NCBI GenBank assembly: GCA_017303735.1
Contig: JAFLCF010000020.1
Location: 1-36,058, forward strand
Source of the DNA: Anaerolineae bacterium
GTDB lineage: Bacteria; Chloroflexota; Anaerolineae; Anaerolineales; Villigracilaceae
Reading direction: 5' to 3'
DNA length: 36,058 nucleotides
Shown here piece by piece: positions 15,702-24,443 of the stretch. Position 1 is the stretch's first letter. Each line of letters starts with the position of its first letter. A model generated the notes under the pieces. The model searched no databases and had not been told where the DNA came from. It worked only from the letters and a program-made list of their open reading frames with translations. The position numbers were made by a program, and so were the translations under genes.

Positions 15702-17811
15702 ACTCGCCTCTCTTCAGCACAGGCTCCGCACACGCAACTTCGAACCGCCATTGAAATATTTCTCCGTGGTCGCTTACGCTGCCTTTCCAGACGGCGTACA
15801 GTTTTTGAATGCGTTCTTTTAGACAATATTGTTTTGAATACAACCCGCCGATCAATTTGAAATTCAACCCGCCCTCTGGCAGATATAAGGTGGCAAGCAA
15901 TTGACCTCTTTTTTCAACGAAAAGCGTGTGGTCTTTTTCATTTAATTCAACATCCAATTCGGGCGCGAAATTGAAGGACCATTCGAGGGTGTGTTCGCCT
16001 TTTCCTACAACTGCATCTTCCACGAGCCAGGCTCCGAATTGTGAGTGATCCACTGTCCGTGAAAATTCCAAGCCTGAGGCGGAGAGAATGCCCGTTACGC
16101 GATCCACAGACCAGGTCTGGCATGAGGCGTTTGAAATTTGATTCCAGTTGAAGTTGGGCTTGGGTGTTGCCTGCTCCGTGCCATCGATCAGAACGGTGTT
16201 ATGGGCTGCCGAAAGGCGGAAGTAATCCCTCAAAGGTCCATGATAAACATAGGTGCCCGAATCGACGAGAAGCGGCTCGCCTTTTACCCAAAGGGCAATG
16301 CTCAACAGATCGCAATGTGCATGAGCGCAATGTCCTTCTCCTCCCAACCCAAAAGATCCACTGCGGAAGAATGCAGCATCTGAGTCAGGCGTCCACCTAT
16401 CGCGGAGGATGTAGTGCCCGCCTTGTGGAAAGGTACGTGATATTGTTTCAGGCTCGACGGCATCGAGTTCTTCCCATTGATCTAAACCATCAGACCCTAA
16501 AAGCCAGTAGGCTTCTTCGTCGAATCGTTCGGCAATGTATTTCCAGTCTGAACGTTTGAATAGTACAGCCCCTACAGAGAGCAACGGGCGAAAGTCCCAA
16601 AAATCCTTGTCGAGCCCGAGACCCAATGTGCGCCCGAAATCTGTGTCACCCCACATTGGGTTTGTGCCATCAGGCGCGTACGAAAACATGACATAGTCAA
16701 GCATGCGTTCGAGTGTTTGTTCCAAAACCAGTTCACGGGTGATCCCACCCCGGCGACTCCATGCAACGACCAGGGACAACAGTTCAGCAACAAAACGGTG
16801 ATAGCCCGAAGCCTGCTCGCGATGAACTCCGTCGGGATATACCTGTTCATTTGCTTGTTGAACAAGCAGGCGCAACCCCGTTTCGCGCCATTCACTTGCA
16901 TCTCGGAATTCTGGGAACGCTGTACCCACCACGATCAAGCCAGTCAACTCGGCAATCAAGTGATTGTTTGGAATATCATCCCTTGTCCGTACGTTTTGCA
17001 GGTGATGGCGGAGAAAATCAGCTTGTTGCCATAAACTTGAAAGGAAGCGTTTGCCTACAGCCTCTTGAAATTCTGGCGAAGCGCGAAAAAACTGGAAGGC
17101 TGTTGTCCATGCAATGATGCGTATGGAGATCTCGAGTGGGTAATACCAATTCATGCCATGCCGCACGGGATTACTTTCGACCCAGCTTGAAATTTGTTGC
17201 AAAAATGTATCTACATAACACTGTTTGCCGGTCAACCAATAGGCAATTCCCAGGCTGATAAAGTGTTGATGGCGGTTGAGTTCCCAATAAATGATCAGGT
17301 CTACTGGACGGGCGGACCCGATAAAGGGACTCATTCTGTCTCGATAGCGGAGTGGCCAGCGCCAGCCTGTTGCTGGGTCCGTTTGCCAGTCTATGCCTTC
17401 TGGGAATTTATAGTCATGACCGAGCAACGTTAATTCACCCCTGCAGATTGCATCGGCTGTATTAAGTAGATTCGAAAGATATTGGGGATGAAATTTCTCC
17501 AGCATGCGGCGGGTTTCATCTGGCGACGCGTGAGGCAATAAGAAAGTGGAGGCGGGGCGATCCATCAAATGCATGAATAGCTCATTGGGGTTCTGCCAGC
17601 CCTTTGCCATAAGCGCCATAAATTCTTTGTCGCTCAATGGGCGGCGAGACTTTAATCCCCACCAAAGAGAATCGAGGAATAGAGTGACACCGTTTGTAAC
17701 GCGGTTCCAGATACGGTCAACCATACCCTGTGGACCCAATTCTTTGCTGCGATCAATGAAATGTTGGATGAATTTGATCACTCTGACCTCAATGCTTTCA
17801 TTAATATTCAT
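15679..17811 (-). CDS. Heparinase II/III family protein (polysaccharide lyase-like)
   Basis: About 710 residues. The N-terminal two thirds form a predicted alpha/alpha toroid, with motifs such as WELNRHQHFISLG and NNHLIAEL typical of heparinase II/III and alginate lyases. The C-terminal third is a beta-sandwich carrying GLGGEGHCAHAHCDLLSI and LLVDSGTYVYHG, the signature of the family. Such enzymes cleave uronate-containing glycans by beta-elimination. Homologues inside synthesis loci are thought to trim or release polymer, but some lack activity. No export signal is visible, which is odd for a lyase. An in-frame TTG at 17835 overlaps the flippase stop; the ATG at 17811 is preferred, although neither has a clear ribosome site. 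Confidence 0.82.
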   Translation of the reverse strand: MNINESIEVRVIKFIQHFIDRSKELGPQGMVDRIWNRVTNGVTLFLDSLWWGLKSRRPLSDKEFMALMAKGWQNPNELFMHLMDRPASTFLLPHASPDETRRMLEKFHPQYLSNLLNTADAICRGELTLLGHDYKFPEGIDWQTDPATGWRWPLRYRDRMSPFIGSARPVDLIIYWELNRHQHFISLGIAYWLTGKQCYVDTFLQQISSWVESNPVRHGMNWYYPLEISIRIIAWTTAFQFFRASPEFQEAVGKRFLSSLWQQADFLRHHLQNVRTRDDIPNNHLIAELTGLIVVGTAFPEFRDASEWRETGLRLLVQQANEQVYPDGVHREQASGYHRFVAELLSLVVAWSRRGGITRELVLEQTLERMLDYVMFSYAPDGTNPMWGDTDFGRTLGLGLDKDFWDFRPLLSVGAVLFKRSDWKYIAERFDEEAYWLLGSDGLDQWEELDAVEPETISRTFPQGGHYILRDRWTPDSDAAFFRSGSFGLGGEGHCAHAHCDLLSIALWVKGEPLLVDSGTYVYHGPLRDYFRLSAAHNTVLIDGTEQATPKPNFNWNQISNASCQTWSVDRVTGILSASGLEFSRTVDHSQFGAWLVEDAVVGKGEHTLEWSFNFAPELDVELNEKDHTLFVEKRGQLLATLYLPEGGLNFKLIGGLYSKQYCLKERIQKLYAVWKGSVSDHGEIFQWRFEVACAEPVLKRGEYATIAES

Positions 17812-17831
17812 GCCTGCGGCTTGAACTGCCG

Positions 17832-19325
17832 TCAAACTTTAAGTGATTTTGGCGCATACTTTTGCCATACCTGCAAGACTAAAGTTTTTTCTCTTTCTTT
17901 AACCTCGCCGAGTATCCATAACAAGATCAGGTAGGTTGGAATCGCTGCCAGAACGCTCAACCCTAAAAAGAGAAACGACCCGTTTGGTTGATTTCCAGCC
18001 AGCCCATAGACGAAGTAAGCTGTCACTCCCATTCCCAAAGATGATATGACGACATTGCGCAATGTGCTGAATGGGAAATGCCAAGACAAATAACTGCGTG
18101 ATGCCAGTGTATGAAGTGCCAACAACACAGAGTAACCAATCAGCGTTGTGACTGCAGCTGCTGCATACCCAAAGCGTGGAACCAGAAGAATAGCCAAAAT
18201 AATATGGGCGGAGGCGGCAATGATCTGATTGGTGCCCAGGCGGCGGGTTTTTTTCTGGATCGCCATGCCCATTTGAGAAATGTTTGCAAGTCCCCAAACA
18301 AAGCTGGAGGCTGCGACCAATCCAAATATCCTGTATCCTTCGTAATATTCAGGCGCGGTCAGCAGCGCAACAAATGGGAATGAAAGAATGCTAAGCCCAA
18401 CCGTTGCGGGGAGACAGACGATCAAATAGATGCGTGTGACCACGGCGAGGTTTTCTTCTGTTGCTGTTTTCCCTTCTTTTTCCCAGGTATTCATGATCAT
18501 GGGTGACACGCTTAATATGAACAGTGCCACCAACAACTCAATGCTTTTTGAGGAAATGTTATAGGATACAGTGTAGAGTCCCACGTCTCTGGCGGTGGCA
18601 AATAAACTGATGATGAACAGATCCGATAAACGCAAGCCCCACATGGCAACACTGCCCAGAGATAAGGGCCAGGCATATTCGATCATATGAACACCATCTT
18701 GCGGGTCAAAATTCTGCAGTTGGATATGCACCCCTTTGGTTGCCAGCAAATACAGAATGGGGATGATCAGAACAAGCGTTAAGAGGGTTCCGAGTAGCAA
18801 TCCATCCACGCGCATACCGAACACAACCACCAGAAAAATGCCCATGCCCAAACCGCCGTAATTAAGCAGCAGTTGGAACGTGGTGTAAACTCCGCTTTTT
18901 TCTTCGGCGCGGATGATTGCCATAAAGATCATAAACATGCTTTGGGCAATGAAGATGAGCAGGATCAACGGCAAATATTCGGTCAGCGCCGGAGGGAGTT
19001 TTGTGGCAAATAATGGCAAAATAAAAAATGCTGCTACAGCAATGATGACAGTGATCGCTATTGAAAAAACGAACAGAGTGATGAAAAAAGTTCCAAGCGA
19101 TGACCGTGCTTTATGTGCGGGATAAAAGCGGATCACGGCGCTTCCCAAGCCTGAAACTGTCAGCGCGACCAGGAACGAACATACGCTGAGAGCCAATGCC
19201 CAATCTCCATACTCGGCAGGCAGGAACAATCTTGTCAGGATCGGGGTTGTAATAAAAGATGTGAGGGCAGGCAGGAGTTGAGAGAGTGAATACCTTGCCA
19301 TATCTTTTATGAATTTGCTTAACAT
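17832..19325 (-). CDS. Oligosaccharide flippase (Wzx-like, MOP superfamily)
   Basis: A 497-residue membrane protein with about 14 hydrophobic spans. The N-terminus (YSLSQLLPALTSFITTPILTRLFLPAEYGDW) is the classic polysaccharide-biosynthesis flippase signature. Paired helices continue to the C-terminus, including ALSVCSFLVALTVSGLGSAVIRFY and VAASSFVWGLANISQMGMAIQKKTRRLG. It should move the finished lipid-linked repeat unit across the membrane before polymerisation. The ATG at 19325 is preceded by AAGGTGA. It lies just downstream of the Wzy-like gene, a natural functional neighbour. No odd features. Confidence 0.9.
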   Translation of the reverse strand: MLSKFIKDMARYSLSQLLPALTSFITTPILTRLFLPAEYGDWALALSVCSFLVALTVSGLGSAVIRFYPAHKARSSLGTFFITLFVFSIAITVIIAVAAFFILPLFATKLPPALTEYLPLILLIFIAQSMFMIFMAIIRAEEKSGVYTTFQLLLNYGGLGMGIFLVVVFGMRVDGLLLGTLLTLVLIIPILYLLATKGVHIQLQNFDPQDGVHMIEYAWPLSLGSVAMWGLRLSDLFIISLFATARDVGLYTVSYNISSKSIELLVALFILSVSPMIMNTWEKEGKTATEENLAVVTRIYLIVCLPATVGLSILSFPFVALLTAPEYYEGYRIFGLVAASSFVWGLANISQMGMAIQKKTRRLGTNQIIAASAHIILAILLVPRFGYAAAAVTTLIGYSVLLALHTLASRSYLSWHFPFSTLRNVVISSLGMGVTAYFVYGLAGNQPNGSFLFLGLSVLAAIPTYLILLWILGEVKEREKTLVLQVWQKYAPKSLKV

Positions 19326-19364
19326 GTTTCACCTTGAATCTGCATTGAATAAACGCCAGTCAGT

Positions 19365-20855
19365 TCAACCATCAACGGTTTGCCGATTTGATCGAATAAC
19401 AACTTCATTGATGCCCATCATGATGCCAAGAAGGGGAGTCCACCTCCATTGCGTGAAAGAGGAATTGGCTACAGCCGCCACGAACACAACAATGTACGTC
19501 AAAACAAATCCGAGAACGACCGAGCGTAGTTTTAAGTCTTGAATCTGCCGCCAGTGGCGAAGTCCGCGCCCTACAAAGATCACTGACAACCAAAGCAGAC
19601 TGAGGTATCCTAATAAACCTGATTGAAGCAGAATCCAAAAGTGCCCGTTGTGGATGTGCTTTCGAAAGTCATAACTCGTTCCGGTGGGGTCGATCTGATC
19701 GATTCGCGAGTCCCATGGGCGATACGTGAATCCAATACCCAGTCCCAGCCAAGGATTGGCTTGGATTGCCGCAATGGCGTACTTGTTTTCGATTAACCTC
19801 CAATTTATCGAGTTGTCATCGCCTTGGAATGCCCCGCTTGCGAAAAGTGAACCAAATCGATCTACAGATGCATCCAGAAGCTTTGCTGTCCGAGAGTCTG
19901 GGTTGTAGGAAACGATTGCGATGAAGGTTGCAGTGATTAATAGGGTCACGAAACCAAACCCAAATAATCTGGTTCGCTCCTGCCCTTTGAAAAGATATGC
20001 CATCACTACGAATATCATGGAAAGCGCTGCCCAATAACTTCGTAGAAACGTAAAAATCATTGCAATCCCAAATAGCCCCAGGAATCCGTACCTGACCCAG
20101 GTGAAAGATAAATTCCTGTCTAGGACCAGGTTGCAAAGTAGGACGAGAAACGACACCAAAACAACGGACCATCCTGGTGGAAGTACGCGTGTTATTTCGG
20201 CGTACATGGTGTTTCCGGTTGCAAGAGTTTCAACCCGACCTGGCAATAATTGCACCGTGCTGCCTAATAAAAATTGCAGCACAATGGCTCCAGCTACAAT
20301 GAATCCCAGAAAATAAATGCCCCGTATCAAGAGGTCCAGTTGGCGGCGTTCTTTTAGAAGTTGGGTGACAACAAAGAAAGTCAGGTAATAACTGAAGATG
20401 CGGAATGCTCTTCGAACTGTTTCTACAGCTACTGTGGACTGATATAACGCAATGGCGGTTGAGAGCAAGGTCATCCCCAGGAAGATCCATAGGGGCAGGT
20501 CAATGGGAGTTCGGACGACCTGAAAGTTTGCTTCAACCAGCCAGCGGATAAATAAGATTCCGAACAATGCCAGCAACAGCACATCTGAAAGGTGCAGGCT
20601 GACGCCTAGTGAGATTCGGGGAAGTTGGTCTTCATAGACAATGCTCGAGGTGGCAACCAGAATGCCCAATAACGCCACTTCGGGTCTTTTGAGAATTACA
20701 TATATCACGAACACCAACACCAGCCCACCCAAAATGTATGTGGGTGGTAACCAGTTGAGAGCCACTCCCAGTATTAAGCCTGCAAAAATCCCCGCAAAGA
20801 CTTGAAACGAGATGGCGTTGATATTCAGCGATCTTCTAACGAGCTTTATTACCAT
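19365..20855 (-). CDS. O-antigen ligase/polymerase-like membrane protein (Wzy candidate)
   Basis: A 496-residue protein with about 11-12 membrane spans. The domain RSYWAALSMIFVVMAYLF (from about residue 269) and a following extracellular loop (about 300-400) match the Wzy_C / O-antigen ligase pattern. The loop contains NWRLIENKYAIAAIQANPWLGLGIG, the usual conserved segment with the NP-LG-G motif. It would polymerise repeat units at the outer face, or ligate the chain to an acceptor; sequence alone does not separate the two. Because the cluster has Wzx and Wzz partners and no second candidate, polymerase is the better guess. The ATG at 20855 has a weak ribosome site. Confidence 0.82.
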   Translation of the reverse strand: MVIKLVRRSLNINAISFQVFAGIFAGLILGVALNWLPPTYILGGLVLVFVIYVILKRPEVALLGILVATSSIVYEDQLPRISLGVSLHLSDVLLLALFGILFIRWLVEANFQVVRTPIDLPLWIFLGMTLLSTAIALYQSTVAVETVRRAFRIFSYYLTFFVVTQLLKERRQLDLLIRGIYFLGFIVAGAIVLQFLLGSTVQLLPGRVETLATGNTMYAEITRVLPPGWSVVLVSFLVLLCNLVLDRNLSFTWVRYGFLGLFGIAMIFTFLRSYWAALSMIFVVMAYLFKGQERTRLFGFGFVTLLITATFIAIVSYNPDSRTAKLLDASVDRFGSLFASGAFQGDDNSINWRLIENKYAIAAIQANPWLGLGIGFTYRPWDSRIDQIDPTGTSYDFRKHIHNGHFWILLQSGLLGYLSLLWLSVIFVGRGLRHWRQIQDLKLRSVVLGFVLTYIVVFVAAVANSSFTQWRWTPLLGIMMGINEVVIRSNRQTVDG

Positions 20856-20892
20856 TTTTTATCTCAAAACCCTTGATGTTTTTTTTGTATCC

Positions 20893-21690
20893 TCATGTGA
20901 GGCATGTTATTCCATGAAGACTTAATGCTTCTATTTGTTTTCGTACAATGTTCAATACTCTTTCCTCTTCCATCGGAGAAAAACCGATTTTATGGGTCGG
21001 GCGAGGTTGGAATGGATTTCCGTTGCGGATATGCAGGAAATCGAATATCCGTTTGGATTCATTGACTGAGTCTTTGATCAAATTGCCAAACTGAACGATA
21101 TACACATTTGCATCGTTTTGAAATTGGAGTGCCAAGTCTGCACAGGCGCACCAATTTTCGGCATATTCTTCGAGAGTGAATTTTTTAGAAACATTGACTG
21201 TGAGCGATTCGCCCCACGTTCGTTGAGACATGGACCAGATCGTTGCCAGCGGATCTCTGATCGCAAAAAGGAGTTTGCCATTGGGAACTATCTTCTTGTA
21301 ATTGAAAATGGATTGGGCATAATCCTTGGACGGAAATGCAATCGGCTCCAACGGTTCTTTGTCCACTACGAGCTTTCCACCCATCAAGACTCTTGATTTC
21401 GAGTAATACGCAGCAACAAGTTGGTGTATCAGGTCGGCGATCTCGGAATCATCTTTTGACAGACTCTTAAACCTAAACGCCTCTTCAAGGAATCTGTGTG
21501 CGCTTATCAAAATGCGCGATTCAGGAAAAGCGGATACCGCTGTCTGCTCTCCCAGCCATTCACACAACGCGGAGGTTCCCGACCGTGGGGCGCCCGTAAT
21601 CAGGCACATTTCACGCGGAAGAATTCGCAAGCTATTCTGTAGCTTGAGTGCAAACTTGGCAGGCGCTCTATCAAAAGTGAATTGACTCAT
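20893..21690 (-). CDS. Sulfotransferase family protein
   Basis: A 265-residue predicted cytoplasmic sulfotransferase. The 5'-phosphosulfate loop ITGAPRSGTSAL (31-42) matches the PAPS-binding consensus, and LLFAIRDPLATIWSM (around 143-157) carries the 3'-phosphate RDP motif with a following serine. The C-terminal helix pair is typical of family members. It would transfer sulfate from PAPS to a hydroxyl or amino group, probably on a sugar of the repeat unit, making a sulfated polymer. No PAPS synthesis genes are in the window. The ATG at 21690 has a TAGGA site. It is preceded in the transcript by a structured 88-base gap. Confidence 0.83.
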   Translation of the reverse strand: MSQFTFDRAPAKFALKLQNSLRILPREMCLITGAPRSGTSALCEWLGEQTAVSAFPESRILISAHRFLEEAFRFKSLSKDDSEIADLIHQLVAAYYSKSRVLMGGKLVVDKEPLEPIAFPSKDYAQSIFNYKKIVPNGKLLFAIRDPLATIWSMSQRTWGESLTVNVSKKFTLEEYAENWCACADLALQFQNDANVYIVQFGNLIKDSVNESKRIFDFLHIRNGNPFQPRPTHKIGFSPMEEERVLNIVRKQIEALSLHGITCLT

Positions 21691-21725
21691 GGTTTTCCTA
21701 TGCGTGGTCTGCTAAAAACGTTCTT

Positions 21726-21767
21726 CCTCCAACTCTTTCCTTTAGGTGAAAGGTTGTGAGTTGGAGG
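21726..21767. other. Intercistronic hairpin between the CapK-like and sulfotransferase genes
   Basis: A 10-bp perfect arm pair (CCTCCAACTC at 21726-21735 with GAGTTGGAGG at 21758-21767) encloses a further 5-bp pair (CCTTT/AAAGG) and a 5-base loop. In the leftward transcript it follows the CapK-like gene by 11 bases; a T-run (CGTTTTTAG) comes only about eight bases after the stem. It could be a partial terminator or attenuator, or a stabilising 3' structure. Confidence 0.5.
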
Positions 21768-21778
21768 ATCATCATCAG

Positions 21779-23224
21779 CTAATTGGCTCTCACGATTTCC
21801 TCGAAATTAATGGGCAGCTTTTGATCGAGGAAATTTAGTTTGCCGCGGTGGGTGAGAGCCATGTGGTCTACGAATTGGAAGTCGATCTTGAAATCATCTG
21901 GATTCATGATCTTTCCGACCTCGGTGCGTAGTTCTCGTATGACTTCTTCATTCGAGTAGTTAGGCGCCTGTACAATTTTTGCCAATATCTCACCTTTGCG
22001 TTCCTGAACGAATTGCATTTCTTTGATCTTCGACCAAACAGGATGACGCCCCGACCAGATCAATTGCAGCGGCATCAACTTGCCAGATTTGCCCACAAAA
22101 TATTCGCGCAACCGTCCCTTGAATTCCTTGATGAGCGGGGCTTTTCGTCCGCAGGCGCATGTTTCACCCGAGTAGGTGCCGATATCGAACATTTGATAAC
22201 GGATCAATGGCATGACGTTATTATGGAACCCAGTTCCTACAACAGTGCCATCCACATCTGGTTGGGTGATCGGCTCTCCATTCGGATCGAGCAATTCAAA
22301 GACCCCATATTCCATGCTGATATGGTAGCCATTATGCTTCTCGCATTCGGTTGCATCTGCCACACGTTCCGACATGCCATAGCTGGGGAACATAACGCAG
22401 TTAAAAGCCGACTCGATCAAGGCACGCTGACCCGGGAATAGTGCCTCTGAGCCGCAAAAGACCCCATTCAGTGGAGGCAGGCTGATCTTATTGCGTATGA
22501 GGAATCTGCCAAAGATCTCAAGTGCGGATGGATATCCGACAAGGATGCGGGGTTTGAAATCATTTATCGCTTTTACAAACTCAAACATATTATTTTCAGT
22601 CAAATCAAACGAACTCAAGATCAGCTCATTCTCTGTATTGTTGAAATCCCAGCATTTGAGCGTGCGTTTGTTGGGGTCGCGATTTAACGTTGCTTTGCGG
22701 TCATATTGTTTGTAATCTGTCCACAGGCGTTGGCGCAGACTGAAGGCTTCTTCGATTATGCAGCTGTAGTAGAGATCCTGGTAGACTTTCAATGGTTTGC
22801 CGGAAGTTCCACCTGTGACCCAGACCCGCAGAGTCGATTTATCCACGCCGATTGGAATGAATTCATCGATATGCGAACGGACATCATCCTTCGTAATGGT
22901 GGGGAGCAATTGGATATCTTCCAGCTTCTTGATATCGGAGGGGTGAACGCCTTTCTCTTTGAAACTGCGCTGGTAATACGGTACATTTTCATAGGCGAAC
23001 TTAACCAGTTCCTGTAACTGTTCCAACTGGAATGACTTAATCTCTTCTAGGGACCACCATTGGCTTTTTTGAAGAAATTCAAAATAATCCTTGAAACGCT
23101 TCGATTCCCATAACCAATGAGGAGAAACCTTGCGCTTGATCCATCCTGCCGCTCTTCGCACAGGTAATGGGAGGTTTTTTCTGTATCCCCATACATCTTT
23201 GATCGAAAAAGTTTTGCTTGCCAT
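21779..23224 (-). CDS. CapK/PaaK-type adenylate-forming ligase
   Basis: A 481-residue member of the phenylacetate-CoA ligase-like branch. Visible are the ATP-binding loop VTGGTSGKP (about 131-139), a mid-region VGYPSALEIFG, the adenine-binding YGMSERVADATECE and IRYQMFDIG. The last stands where PaaK has a YRT(G/R)D-type motif. C-terminal residues form the mobile lid domain, ending near HRGKLNFL. A cysteine pair (CACG, about 341-344) sits in the region where PaaK/CapK relatives often have a metal-site-like cluster. CapK homologues are common in capsule loci, and their substrates are mostly unknown. The strong TAGGAGGAAA site fixes the ATG at 23224. Confidence 0.82.
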   Translation of the reverse strand: MASKTFSIKDVWGYRKNLPLPVRRAAGWIKRKVSPHWLWESKRFKDYFEFLQKSQWWSLEEIKSFQLEQLQELVKFAYENVPYYQRSFKEKGVHPSDIKKLEDIQLLPTITKDDVRSHIDEFIPIGVDKSTLRVWVTGGTSGKPLKVYQDLYYSCIIEEAFSLRQRLWTDYKQYDRKATLNRDPNKRTLKCWDFNNTENELILSSFDLTENNMFEFVKAINDFKPRILVGYPSALEIFGRFLIRNKISLPPLNGVFCGSEALFPGQRALIESAFNCVMFPSYGMSERVADATECEKHNGYHISMEYGVFELLDPNGEPITQPDVDGTVVGTGFHNNVMPLIRYQMFDIGTYSGETCACGRKAPLIKEFKGRLREYFVGKSGKLMPLQLIWSGRHPVWSKIKEMQFVQERKGEILAKIVQAPNYSNEEVIRELRTEVGKIMNPDDFKIDFQFVDHMALTHRGKLNFLDQKLPINFEEIVRAN

Positions 23225-23249
23225 TTTTCCTCCTATGAAAAATGATGTC

Positions 23250-24359
23250 TTAAACCATTGTTTGTTGACACATTTTGATTTCTGAAACGACGATCTCCAC
23301 CTGCTCTTCGGTCAACTCCGGGTACATGGGTAGCGAAAGGACCTCATTGCAGAGCTTCTCGGCGATCGGGAATTGACCGTGCCTGTCCTCGCCCTTTGAA
23401 TAATAGGGCTGTAGGTGAACGGGCAGCGGATAATGGATGGCGGTTTCTATGCCGCGTTCTTTCAGGTGGGCTTGCAATGCCTCCCGGTTTTGTGAACGGA
23501 TAACATACAAGGAATACACATGCTGATACCCAGGAGGTTTCATTTGCCGGGTCACATCTACTTGTGCAAGAGACTCGTTGTACAGGGCAGATATCCGGCA
23601 GCGTGAGGCATTCCATTCGTCGAGATGTTTCAGTTTGACACGCAAGATCGCTGCCTGGAGGCTGTCTAGCCGGTGATTCGACGGGTGAAGTTCATGAATA
23701 TTTTTCACCCTCTGCCCGTAATTTCTAAGAGAACGGATCATCTCTGCTGCTTTGGCATTATTGGTGGTTATCATGCCCGCATCCCCCCATGCGCCCAGGT
23801 TTTTTGTTGGGAAAAAACTGAACCCCGCCGCATTCCCCAGACTTCCAACCTTATAACCCTTATACATTGCGCCATGTGCCTGACATGCGCCTTCAATCAC
23901 CTCTAACTTGTATTTTTCAGCGATTCCCAACACCATGTGCATATCTGCTGGCAACCCATATAGATGAACTGGAAGAATGGCTTTGGTGCGCGGGGTGATC
24001 GCCTCTTCGATCTTTTCTGCATCGATATTCCATGTTTCAGGATCCACGTCGATAAATTTGGGTGTGGCGCCTGTAAATGAGATTGCAGCGGCTGTGGCAG
24101 TGAAGGTAAGCGCAGGGACAATGACTTCATCGCCAGGACCAATACCGTATGCCCTCAGGCTTAATTCCAGGGCAGAGAGTCCACTGTCTACACCGATTGC
24201 ATATTTGGTCCCACAATAGGCGGCAAATTCTTCCTCTAATTTTGCGACATCCCTGCCAAGGATGAAATCTCCACGGGTCAATACGCTTTGAATGGCTGTA
24301 TTGATCTCGCTGCGCAGGCGGTCGTGTTGAATGGATAAATCAACAAATGGAATGGTCAT
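23250..24359 (-). CDS. DegT/DnrJ/EryC1/StrS family aminotransferase-like protein
   Basis: A 369-residue fold-type I PLP protein of the nucleotide-sugar aminotransferase family. The PLP lysine is present (Lys186 in FFPTKNLGAWGDAG). The cofactor phosphate site VDSGLSALELSLRA (58-71) and VPALTFTATA (81-90) are also normal. However, the segment that usually reads E-D-A-C/A-Q-A-H-G is E-G-A-C-Q-A-H-G (156-163), so the aspartate that contacts the pyridine nitrogen is replaced by Gly157. If active, it would make an amino sugar for the polymer; otherwise it may have a changed role. It lies between the Wzz-kinase and CapK genes. The ATG at 24359 has a weak GGGTAA site. Confidence 0.85.
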   Translation of the reverse strand: MTIPFVDLSIQHDRLRSEINTAIQSVLTRGDFILGRDVAKLEEEFAAYCGTKYAIGVDSGLSALELSLRAYGIGPGDEVIVPALTFTATAAAISFTGATPKFIDVDPETWNIDAEKIEEAITPRTKAILPVHLYGLPADMHMVLGIAEKYKLEVIEGACQAHGAMYKGYKVGSLGNAAGFSFFPTKNLGAWGDAGMITTNNAKAAEMIRSLRNYGQRVKNIHELHPSNHRLDSLQAAILRVKLKHLDEWNASRCRISALYNESLAQVDVTRQMKPPGYQHVYSLYVIRSQNREALQAHLKERGIETAIHYPLPVHLQPYYSKGEDRHGQFPIAEKLCNEVLSLPMYPELTEEQVEIVVSEIKMCQQTMV

Positions 24360-24443
24360 TTTGTTTACCCAATAACCGCGAGGATGTTTACTGACTTTGC
24401 CGCTTGTTCTTTTTGCATGGATGCCTGACCCGTGATTTGAGAG

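Noticed and set aside
15133..15822. 229-codon plus-strand open frame
   Set aside because: Antisense to the GT4 and heparinase-like genes; composition typical of a shadow frame.
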